From: Gemmatimonadota bacterium
GTDB taxonomy: Bacteria; Gemmatimonadota; Gemmatimonadetes; Gemmatimonadales; GWC2-71-9
Direction: 5' to 3'
Length of the DNA: 11,559 nucleotides
NCBI GenBank assembly: GCA_003220985.1
Contig: QHTY01000205.1
Location: 8,495-20,053, forward strand
The first letter of the stretch is position 1; every line of letters starts with the position of its first letter. The notes beneath the pieces are model-generated. The model was not told the origin of the DNA. It did no database searches and was given only the letters and a program-made list of their open reading frames with translations. A program made the translations under genes and the position numbers. Shown here in pieces: positions 1 to 4,428 of the stretch.

Positions 1-119
1 CGCCGCCGCGGCCGAGGACCGCTTCGAGCGCGGCGGGGGAATCGAGGACCGCGTCGACGGCGCCGGCCTGCAGCGCCTGGTCGGCGTCCCGTCCTTCGCA
101 CACATCCATCCGCGCGATC
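1..119. repeat. Exact 119-bp direct repeat, copy 1 (touches window edge)
   Basis: Bases 1-119 are identical to 262-380, with an offset of 261 bp (87 codons), so the repeat keeps the minus-strand reading frame. Identity stops at base 120 (g against t at 381). Copy 1 may extend left of the window. The repeat could be a real in-frame tandem duplication or a loop in the assembly graph at a contig end. The length is suspiciously close to common assembler k-mer sizes. Confidence 0.95.
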
Positions 120-442
120 GTACGCTGGGACTGCGACGTTGCGAAGACGACGGGAAGCGTGGCGGCATAGTCGGCGAGCAGGATGTCGGTGACGCCACGG
201 GTGCGCAGCTGCGCGCGAATCGGGATGTACCACAGCAAGGTCAGGGGGAGTGGCGCAGGCGCGCCGCCGCGGCCGAGGACCGCTTCGAGCGCGGCGGGGG
301 AATCGAGGACCGCGTCGACGGCGCCGGCCTGCAGCGCCTGGTCGGCGTCCCGTCCTTCGCACACATCCATCCGCGCGATCTCGTCGACGAGGCAGGCGAG
401 GTCGCCGCGGGTCAGTTGGCGATGGATGATGGGCCTGATCAT
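1..442 (-). CDS. Unrecognised protein, 5' part only (runs off the left edge)
   Basis: This frame is open for 147 codons from ATG (442) to the window edge with no stop, so the C-terminus is missing. The start is supported by a strong Shine-Dalgarno: the minus strand reads AAGGGAGGAAAGC just before ATG (about 447-456 on the plus strand). The protein starts MIRPIIHRQLTRGDLACLVD and contains an Ala/Leu/Asp-rich helical stretch, then 'PLTLLWYIPIRAQLRTRGVTD' split by no stop, then 'LPVVFATSQS'. I see no catalytic motif, signal peptide or membrane segment and cannot assign a function. It vaguely recalls uncharacterised Gemmatimonadota proteins, from memory only. A 40-residue block starting IARMDVCEGRDADQ occurs twice, 87 residues apart, because of the exact 119-bp direct repeat. 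The second copy may be an assembly artefact, so the sequence beyond residue about 108 should not be trusted. Confidence 0.6.
   Translation of the reverse strand, partial: MIRPIIHRQLTRGDLACLVDEIARMDVCEGRDADQALQAGAVDAVLDSPAALEAVLGRGGAPAPLPLTLLWYIPIRAQLRTRGVTDILLADYAATLPVVFATSQSQRTIARMDVCEGRDADQALQAGAVDAVLDSPAALEAVLGRGG
262..380. repeat. Exact 119-bp direct repeat, copy 2
   Basis: This is the partner of bases 1-119, with no mismatch. It lies in the N-terminal part of the minus-strand gene and encodes residues about 22-60, starting IARMDVCEGRD. The 142 bp between the copies (120-261) is unique and encodes the 'LLWYIPIRAQLR' to 'ATSQSQ' part. Confidence 0.95.
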
Positions 443-615
443 GCTTTCCTCCCTTACGGCGGACTTAGAGGCAAGCTTGGTGCCTGTCATCTATCTGACT
501 GTTACTCATTACCTTATGCTAGAAACGCTTTCCTACGTTGTGGACGCCCTGCTGCGGAAAGCTGCAATCCGACACAGCAACCGTGTGTGAGGCTGCTCAC
601 GCTAGTAAACGGCGC

Positions 616-628
616 CTTGTCAGACAAG
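616..628. promoter_or_regulatory. Perfect 13-bp palindrome upstream of efp
   Basis: CTTGTC-A-GACAAG is a perfect inverted repeat with a 1-nt centre, which is too tight for an RNA hairpin but fits a dimeric repressor or activator site. It lies 56 bp before the efp start. The role is inferred; no regulator gene is adjacent. Confidence 0.35.
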
Positions 629-644
629 CAGATAGCACTCGGCC

Positions 645-660
645 CCTTGGAGTGCCAAGG
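645..660. promoter_or_regulatory. Small hairpin or operator just upstream of efp
   Basis: CCTTGG-AGTG-CCAAGG has a perfect 6-bp stem with a 4-nt loop, ending 24 nt before the efp ATG. It lacks a T-tract, so it is not a terminator. It could be a leader hairpin or a protein-binding site beside the possible TAAGTT -10 box at 670-675. Confidence 0.35.
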
Positions 661-669
661 CGGTCCGTT

Positions 670-675
670 TAAGTT
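670..675 (+). promoter_or_regulatory. Possible -10 box for leaderless efp transcript
   Basis: TAAGTT fits the TANNNT pattern and lies 9 nt before the efp ATG. No Shine-Dalgarno is visible between it and the start (CCCGCTCCC precedes ATG). The short spacing resembles other starts in this window, but there is no good -35, so the call is tentative. Confidence 0.3.
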
Positions 676-684
676 CCCGCTCCC

Positions 685-1242
685 ATGAAAGCCACAGACA
701 TCCGCAAAGGTCACGTCCTGATGATCGACGGCCAGCCGTGCCGCGTCATGGACTTCACGCATCGCACGCCAGGCAATCTCCGAGCATTCGTCCAGGTGCG
801 ATTTAGAAACCTGGTTTCGGGCAACACGTTCGATCAGCGGCTCGCGGCGACCGATTTCCTCAACGAAGCGCGTCTCGACACGAAGGAAATGCAGGTCCTG
901 TATCAGGACCAGGGCGGCGTGCACGTCATGGATCAGCAGACGTACGAGCAGTTCACGCTCGACGAGCGCGCCGTAGGCGAGGACACGCCCTGGTTGCAGC
1001 CCGAGATGGTGGTGCAGGTGGAGTGGCTGGACGGCCGGCCGATCGCGATCGAGCTGCCGTCGGTGATCGAGCTCAAGGTCGTGGAGACCTCACCCGTGAT
1101 GAAGACCGCGACGAAGACCGCGAGCACCAAACCCGCGAAGCTCTCGAATGGTGTGACCGTGCAGGTGCCGGAGTTCATCAGTCCGGGCGAGACGGTTCGC
1201 GTCGACCCGCGGTCCGGTCAGTATCTGGAGCGGGCGAAGTAA
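685..1242 (+). CDS. efp: Elongation factor P
   Basis: EF-P is a three-domain tRNA-shaped protein that binds between the ribosomal P and E sites and rescues ribosomes stalled at consecutive prolines. The 185 residues match the family's usual length. Domain I (about 1-62) contains KGHVLMIDGQPCRVMDF and the loop HRTPGNLRAF. OB domains II and III follow, with WLDGRPIAIELP near 115 and the signature VDPRSGQYLERAK at the C-terminus. The canonical modified lysine (E. coli Lys34, in KPGKGQA) aligns with Asn31 here, so lysylation or rhamnosylation at that site seems impossible. I recall similar TPGNLRAF loops in some Acidobacteriota-like EF-Ps, so this is probably a lineage trait rather than a mutation. 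ATG at 685 is the only sensible start and has no Shine-Dalgarno. The gene converges on tag across a strong hairpin. Confidence 0.95.
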   Translation: MKATDIRKGHVLMIDGQPCRVMDFTHRTPGNLRAFVQVRFRNLVSGNTFDQRLAATDFLNEARLDTKEMQVLYQDQGGVHVMDQQTYEQFTLDERAVGEDTPWLQPEMVVQVEWLDGRPIAIELPSVIELKVVETSPVMKTATKTASTKPAKLSNGVTVQVPEFISPGETVRVDPRSGQYLERAK

Positions 1243-1243
1243 A

Positions 1244-1291
1244 GGAGCCAGGAGTTGGGAGTCGGGATCCAGACTCCTAACTCCCAGCTCC
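1244..1291. terminator. 20-bp-stem hairpin between efp and tag (palindromic element A)
   Basis: The arms 1244-1263 and 1272-1291 pair over 20 positions (17 Watson-Crick, one G-U, two A-C mismatches) around an 8-nt loop. The hairpin begins 1 nt after the efp stop and is followed by GGTTTT, so it is a plausible terminator for efp and, read from the other side, for tag. It is built of 7-bp units of the GGAGYYN type. Its left arm matches the right arm of the palindrome inside ligD (6034-6115) at about 21 of 24 positions, which makes it a member of a dispersed repeat family and not a plain terminator. The last codons and stop of tag lie inside it. Confidence 0.8.
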
Positions 1292-1855
1292 GGTTTTCAG
1301 TTCAGCATATCTGTAACACGTCACCACATGGTCGTTGACCATCCCCACGGCTTGCATGAACGCGTAGCAAATCGTCGGACCCACGAAGTGAAAGCCTCGC
1401 TCCACCAAAGCCTTGCTCATCGCTTTCGATTCTTTCGTCTCAGCCGGTAGCCCGCGCGGTGTCTTCCAGGCGTTCACCTTGGGCTTGCCGCCGACGAATT
1501 GCCAGAGAAACTGATCGAATGACTCACCTGCGCCCTTCATTGTCATGAAGGCGCGGGCATTCCCGACCGCCGATTTCACCTTCTGTTTGTTGCGAACGAT
1601 GCCCGGATCCCTGAGGATCTTGGCGATCCGGCGGGCATCGTAGCGTGCCATCTTCTCGGGATTGAAGCCGTCGAAGGCTTTGAGAAACGCGTCGCGCTTG
1701 CGAAGAATGATGGCCCACGAAAGACCAGCCTGAAATCCGTCGAGCACGAGCTTGCCAAAGAGCTGGCGATCATCGTGCACGGGGACTCCCCATTCCGTGT
1801 CATGGTAGGCGATCATCTGGGCGTTATCGGAAGGCCACGGGCAGCGCGTTTGCAT
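1277..1855 (-). CDS. tag: DNA-3-methyladenine glycosylase I
   Basis: Tag excises 3-methyladenine from alkylated DNA, the first step of base excision repair. The 192 residues show the family signatures RCPWP, YHDTEWGVPVHDD, QAGLSW, the region FNPEKMARYD to GIVRNKQKV, GFHFVGPTICYAFMQAVGMVNDH, and a C-terminal CYRY. The zinc-clip ligands known from E. coli Tag (Cys4, His17, His175, Cys179) have counterparts at Cys5, His18, His176 and Cys180, all shifted by one, so the enzyme looks intact. I chose ATG at 1855 over a TTG two codons upstream because it puts the Cys near the N-terminus as in the family and because a TAGTTT box lies 6 nt before it. The C-terminal tail GAGS and the TAG stop come from the palindromic hairpin shared with efp. 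The gene lies just downstream of the lipoprotein's terminator on the same strand. Confidence 0.95.
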   Translation of the reverse strand: MQTRCPWPSDNAQMIAYHDTEWGVPVHDDRQLFGKLVLDGFQAGLSWAIILRKRDAFLKAFDGFNPEKMARYDARRIAKILRDPGIVRNKQKVKSAVGNARAFMTMKGAGESFDQFLWQFVGGKPKVNAWKTPRGLPAETKESKAMSKALVERGFHFVGPTICYAFMQAVGMVNDHVVTCYRYAELKTGAGS

Positions 1856-1861
1856 CCCCAA

Positions 1862-1867
1862 AAACTA
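1862..1867 (-). promoter_or_regulatory. Possible -10 box for leaderless tag transcript
   Basis: On the minus strand TAGTTT lies 6 nt before the ATG at 1855. The same hexamer and spacing precede the GTG of the DUF72 gene. No Shine-Dalgarno is present, only GGGG directly against the ATG. A -35 would fall inside the upstream terminator stem, so the -35 is weak or absent. Confidence 0.4.
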
Positions 1868-1876
1868 GCATCAATC

Positions 1877-1908
1877 AAAGAGGCCAGGAATTTCTTCCTG
1901 GCCTCTTT
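1877..1908 (-). terminator. Rho-independent terminator of the lipoprotein gene
   Basis: The two arms (1877-1890 and 1895-1908) form a perfect 14-bp stem, AAAGAGGCCAGGAA with its complement, around a 4-nt loop. It lies 23 bp past the stop of the minus-strand lipoprotein gene. Its own A/T ends supply the U-run (CUCUUU) in either direction, so it could act on both strands. It ends 21 nt before the tag start. Confidence 0.85.
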
Positions 1909-1931
1909 CATTGCCGCTTGTTCCAACGCGT

Positions 1932-2831
1932 CTAACGGGTCAGCAGCTTCTCCTCGGAGCTTACCGTGGGACGATTACTCACCGTCCCCGATGATCCCTC
2001 GAGAATGATCACGAGGAATTTCGAGGTCCGCCAGAAATCGACCGGCGAGGTGATCGTGAGGCTCGATACGCCGCTGTACTTGTTGTGGTCGCCGCGTTGC
2101 TCCGCGATGTAGTCCAGATCCTGAAGCGAGGCGACCTGGTATTGCGCGCGCGTGCTCGGCAGCGGGATCGACGTCACCTTGCGCGTGTCGATCGGCGTGA
2201 AGAGCGACGGATCGAGATTGCGCGCCGGCTGCAGCGTCTTGCCGGTCCGCCAGAGGATGAAGAGCACACGACCGCCGCCCTGCTCGGTGAGAATCCCTTT
2301 CTTCTTCAGCTCAGCCCGCGTCCCGATGACGTAGTAGCCCGTCGACAGGCTGTCACGCAGCGCCACGTTCTCTTCGGTCAGCGTATTCACCTGCTCGGTC
2401 AGCAAGTCGATCGTGGTTCGCTGCGACGCGACCATCGACTGGAGATTGCCGACGGTGGTGTCGTACGTCGAGCGCAAGCTGTCGGACAGCGCCGTGAGGC
2501 CCTTGATCCGCTCGCGGCTGTCGCTCAGCGCACGCTCGGTCTCGCCGACGCGGGCCACGACATAGCGCAGCTTCGCGATGAGCGTGTCGTTCGCCGCCAT
2601 GGCCGGGCTCTCGCTCGTTACGTGCAGGCGATTGTTGCGGACCCTCGCCTTGGCGAGCTCGGTGTTGACGTCGCTGATGAGCCGCGAGCTGATCGCGACC
2701 TCTTGCATCAGGCTGTCCTTTTGCGCATTGACCTGCTCCAGCTCGGCCAGTTTGCGCTCGGTCTCCGCCGATGTCCCGCAGGCGGCGATGACAAAGACCA
2801 GCGGCGCGAGTGTGAACATGAGCTTCTTCAT
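1932..2831 (-). CDS. Coiled-coil outer-membrane or periplasmic lipoprotein, function unknown
   Basis: The 299-residue product starts with a lipoprotein signal peptide: MKKL, then a hydrophobic segment ending VIAAC, with Cys18 as the likely lipidated residue. Residues about 24-165 are a long, proline-poor, Leu/Glu/Gln/Ser-rich region with heptad character, probably a coiled coil exposed in the periplasm. The C-terminal globular part begins YYVIGTRAELKKKGIL (about 166) and has LDPSLFTPID, a TSIPLPST segment and a hydrophobic end, KFLVIILEG. I recall similar YYVIGTKKELKEKG-type lipoproteins in Bacteroidota, sometimes labelled collagen-binding adhesin-like; that name is not evidence of function. 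The start is supported by GGGGAG 8 nt before ATG. It is divergent from the DUF72 gene with 44 bp between starts. Confidence 0.85.
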   Translation of the reverse strand: MKKLMFTLAPLVFVIAACGTSAETERKLAELEQVNAQKDSLMQEVAISSRLISDVNTELAKARVRNNRLHVTSESPAMAANDTLIAKLRYVVARVGETERALSDSRERIKGLTALSDSLRSTYDTTVGNLQSMVASQRTTIDLLTEQVNTLTEENVALRDSLSTGYYVIGTRAELKKKGILTEQGGGRVLFILWRTGKTLQPARNLDPSLFTPIDTRKVTSIPLPSTRAQYQVASLQDLDYIAEQRGDHNKYSGVSSLTITSPVDFWRTSKFLVIILEGSSGTVSNRPTVSSEEKLLTR

Positions 2832-2859
2832 TGGAACAACTCCCCTATCGAGAGTGGTG

Positions 2860-2869
2860 AGACTAGTTT
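2860..2869. promoter_or_regulatory. Possible overlapping divergent -10 boxes (lipoprotein / DUF72)
   Basis: Around the ACTAGT palindrome (2862-2867) the plus strand reads TAGTTT (2864-2869), 6 nt before the GTG at 2876, and the minus strand reads TAGTCT (2865-2860), leaving a leader of about 20 nt that contains the lipoprotein's Shine-Dalgarno. The two boxes share the TA. With only 44 bp between the start codons both promoters must lie here, but no good -35 is visible. Confidence 0.4.
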
Positions 2870-2875
2870 TGCCGC

Positions 2876-3583
2876 GTGTCTTTGCGGCTTCACGTCGGTA
2901 CGTCCGGCTACAACTTCCCGGAATGGAAGGGAAGTTTCTATCCGCCCAAACTCCCGACCGCGAAGTGGCTCGAGTACTATGCCCAACACTTAGGCGCGGT
3001 CGAGATCAACTACACGTTTTACCGCACGCCCAACGCCAAGACGGTCGCCGGTTGGAATGCCGCGACCCCGGAGGGATTCACCTTCGTGTTGAAGGCGCCG
3101 CAACGCATCACGCACTTTGCGCGCCTGCGAAACATCGACGAATCGCTCCGCTTCTTCTGTGATACAGTTCGCAAATTGAACACCAAACTTGGGGCGGTGC
3201 TATTTCAATTACCCCCCAATTTTAAGAAAGACCTCGCGCGATTGGGCGATCTCCTCACCCAATTCCCGACCGATGTCCGCGCCGCGTGTGAGTTCCGTCA
3301 CGCATCCTGGTGGTCAGACGACGTCTACGACCTGCTGCGCAGCACAAACACGGCGCTGTGCATCGCCGATACGGAGGAAAGCACGACGCCGGAGGTGGCG
3401 ACGGCGGACTTCGGCTACGTGCGGCTACGCGACGAGGGCTATTCGGAGGACGGCTTGAAGGGGTGGGTACAAAAAGTCCAGGCGCTGGGCAGCGCCTGGA
3501 CTGATGCCTACGTCTTCTTCAAGCACGAAGAAAAGGGGATGGGCCCCAAGCTGGCGGCCGAGTTCCGGCAGCTCTTCGGTTAG
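2876..3583 (+). CDS. DUF72 family TIM-barrel protein (YecE-like)
   Basis: The 235 residues match the DUF72 family from end to end. Signatures are LHVGTSGYNFPEWKGSFYP at the N-terminus, VEINYTFYRTP (about 43-53), FTFVLKAPQRITH (about 68-80), LGAVLFQLPPNF (about 105-116), CEFRHASWW (about 138-146), and YVRLRD with YVFFKHEEKG near the C-terminus. DUF72 proteins fold as TIM barrels. Their biochemical role is not established, although conserved His/Glu/Arg residues suggest an enzyme or a metal/nucleic-acid-related function. The start is GTG at 2876, directly before the conserved LHVGTSG strand; there is no Shine-Dalgarno, and a TAGTTT box 6 nt upstream suggests a leaderless mRNA. Its stop shares TTAG with the ku stop. 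Its place beside ku and ligD may hint at DNA metabolism, but this is context only. Confidence 0.9.
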   Translation: MSLRLHVGTSGYNFPEWKGSFYPPKLPTAKWLEYYAQHLGAVEINYTFYRTPNAKTVAGWNAATPEGFTFVLKAPQRITHFARLRNIDESLRFFCDTVRKLNTKLGAVLFQLPPNFKKDLARLGDLLTQFPTDVRAACEFRHASWWSDDVYDLLRSTNTALCIADTEESTTPEVATADFGYVRLRDEGYSEDGLKGWVQKVQALGSAWTDAYVFFKHEEKGMGPKLAAEFRQLFG

Positions 3584-4407
3584 CGCTTGCCGGCGACCTT
3601 GCGTCGCTTGGCGGGTTTCTCTTTTTCTTCGGCCGGTGCAGTCTCGAGACTCTGCCTCAACGCCTGCATGAGATCGAGCACCCTGGCCTTCGGCGCCTCT
3701 TCCGGCTCCTCGGTGATTTGCTTGCCTTCGACCTTGCGATCGATCTGCTCCTGCATCCGCTCGCGGACGTTGTCCTTGTACTTCTTGGGCTCGAATGCGT
3801 CGCCAGCCGCCTGGTCGATCAACTTCACGGCGAGATCGAGCTCGGGCTTCTTCACGTCGGCCTTCGGAACGGGCACCTCTGCGATGTCGCGGATCTCGTC
3901 GGCATAGCGCAGCTGCTCCATAACGAGCCGCCCTGCCATCGGCCGGACCATGATGAGGTACTGCTTGCCGCGCGCGGCATACTGACCGATCGCCACGCGC
4001 TTGGTCTGCTCGAGCGCCTCCGCGAGGAGCGTGTAGGCGCGTTCGCCACCCTTGTCCGGTCCTAGGTAGTAGGTGCGGTCGAGCCAGATGCGATCGACCT
4101 GCTGCGCGGGGAGGAACTCCTTGATGTCGATGGCGCCGGTACCGCGCTCCTCGAGCGCCTTCAGCTCCTCGGGCGTGAAGGTGACGTACTGTCCTTTCTG
4201 GAACTCGTAGCCTTTGATCATGTCGCTGCGTTCGACCTTTTCGCCGTCTTTGGTGCAGAGGTACTGCTGCTTGAGGCGAGCCCCGTCCTTCTTATGGAGC
4301 AGGTTGAACGAGATCGCGGCCTTCGACTCGCCGGCAGCGAACAGCTGCACGGGCACGGACACCAGGCCGAAGGAGACCGTGGCTGAACCGATGGAATGGG
4401 CGGCCAT
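3580..4407 (-). CDS. ku: Non-homologous end joining protein Ku
   Basis: Bacterial Ku forms a homodimeric ring that threads onto double-strand DNA ends and recruits LigD. The 275 residues are typical: SIGSATVSFGLVSVPVQLFAA at the N-terminus (family pattern SFGLVxVPV), ISFNLLHKKDGARLKQQYLC (about 32-51), KGYEFQKGQYVTFTPEEL (about 65-82), the region from IDIKEFLPAQQVDRIW on to YLGPDKGGERAY (about 93-125), then ELDLAVKLIDQ (about 189-199). A lysine/arginine-rich tail, KEKPAKRRKVAGKR, resembles the basic C-terminal extensions that help some bacterial Kus bind DNA. ATG at 4407 has no Shine-Dalgarno and lies 8 nt from a -10-like TATCAT. The gene is divergent from ligD with 21 bp between the two ATGs and overlaps the DUF72 stop by 4 bp. 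Confidence 0.97.
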   Translation of the reverse strand: MAAHSIGSATVSFGLVSVPVQLFAAGESKAAISFNLLHKKDGARLKQQYLCTKDGEKVERSDMIKGYEFQKGQYVTFTPEELKALEERGTGAIDIKEFLPAQQVDRIWLDRTYYLGPDKGGERAYTLLAEALEQTKRVAIGQYAARGKQYLIMVRPMAGRLVMEQLRYADEIRDIAEVPVPKADVKKPELDLAVKLIDQAAGDAFEPKKYKDNVRERMQEQIDRKVEGKQITEEPEEAPKARVLDLMQALRQSLETAPAEEKEKPAKRRKVAGKR

Positions 4408-4413
4408 ATGAAG

Positions 4414-4422
4414 GTATGATAC
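4414..4422. promoter_or_regulatory. Symmetric bidirectional -10 element for ku and ligD
   Basis: GTATGATAC is an odd-length palindrome in the 21-bp gap between the two start codons. The plus strand reads TATGAT (4415-4420), then 8 nt, then the ligD ATG (4429). The minus strand reads TATCAT (4421-4416), then 8 nt, then the ku ATG (4407). Neither gene has a Shine-Dalgarno, and RNA starting about 7-9 nt after a -10 box would begin at or next to the ATG, so both mRNAs are probably leaderless. Candidate -35 hexamers would lie inside the opposite gene (TGGAAT at 4392-4397 for ligD, spacer 17) and are weak. Confidence 0.65.
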
Positions 4423-4428
4423 GCGTCC

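Larger units (their letters stand above)
443..684. other. Divergent intergenic region upstream of efp
   Basis: This 242-bp stretch separates the minus-strand gene starting at 442 from efp at 685 and carries no convincing gene. Its left part (about 485-535) is visibly more AT-rich than the surroundings, as expected for a promoter region, but I see no clear -35/-10 pair there. Its right part holds three small inverted repeats in a row: GTGAG-N4-CTCAC (587-600), CTTGTC-A-GACAAG (616-628) and CCTTGG-N4-CCAAGG (645-660). These could be operators or hairpins of an efp leader. Confidence 0.6.

Noticed and set aside
1..380. CRISPR array or insertion sequence ends
   Set aside because: There are only two long copies of coding sequence, no short repeat/spacer pattern, no transposase and no terminal inverted repeats.
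684..685. tRNA or riboswitch in the efp upstream region
   Set aside because: The three short inverted repeats do not fold into a cloverleaf, and I recognise no riboswitch core.
1856..1861. TTG start two codons upstream for tag
   Set aside because: ATG at 1855 gives zinc ligands shifted by only one from E. coli Tag and lies 6 nt from a TAGTTT box; the TTG would lie against that box.
2085..2993. 302-codon plus-strand frame over the lipoprotein gene and the start of DUF72
   Set aside because: Its Arg-rich, low-complexity composition and its overlap with two well-supported genes mark it as a shadow.
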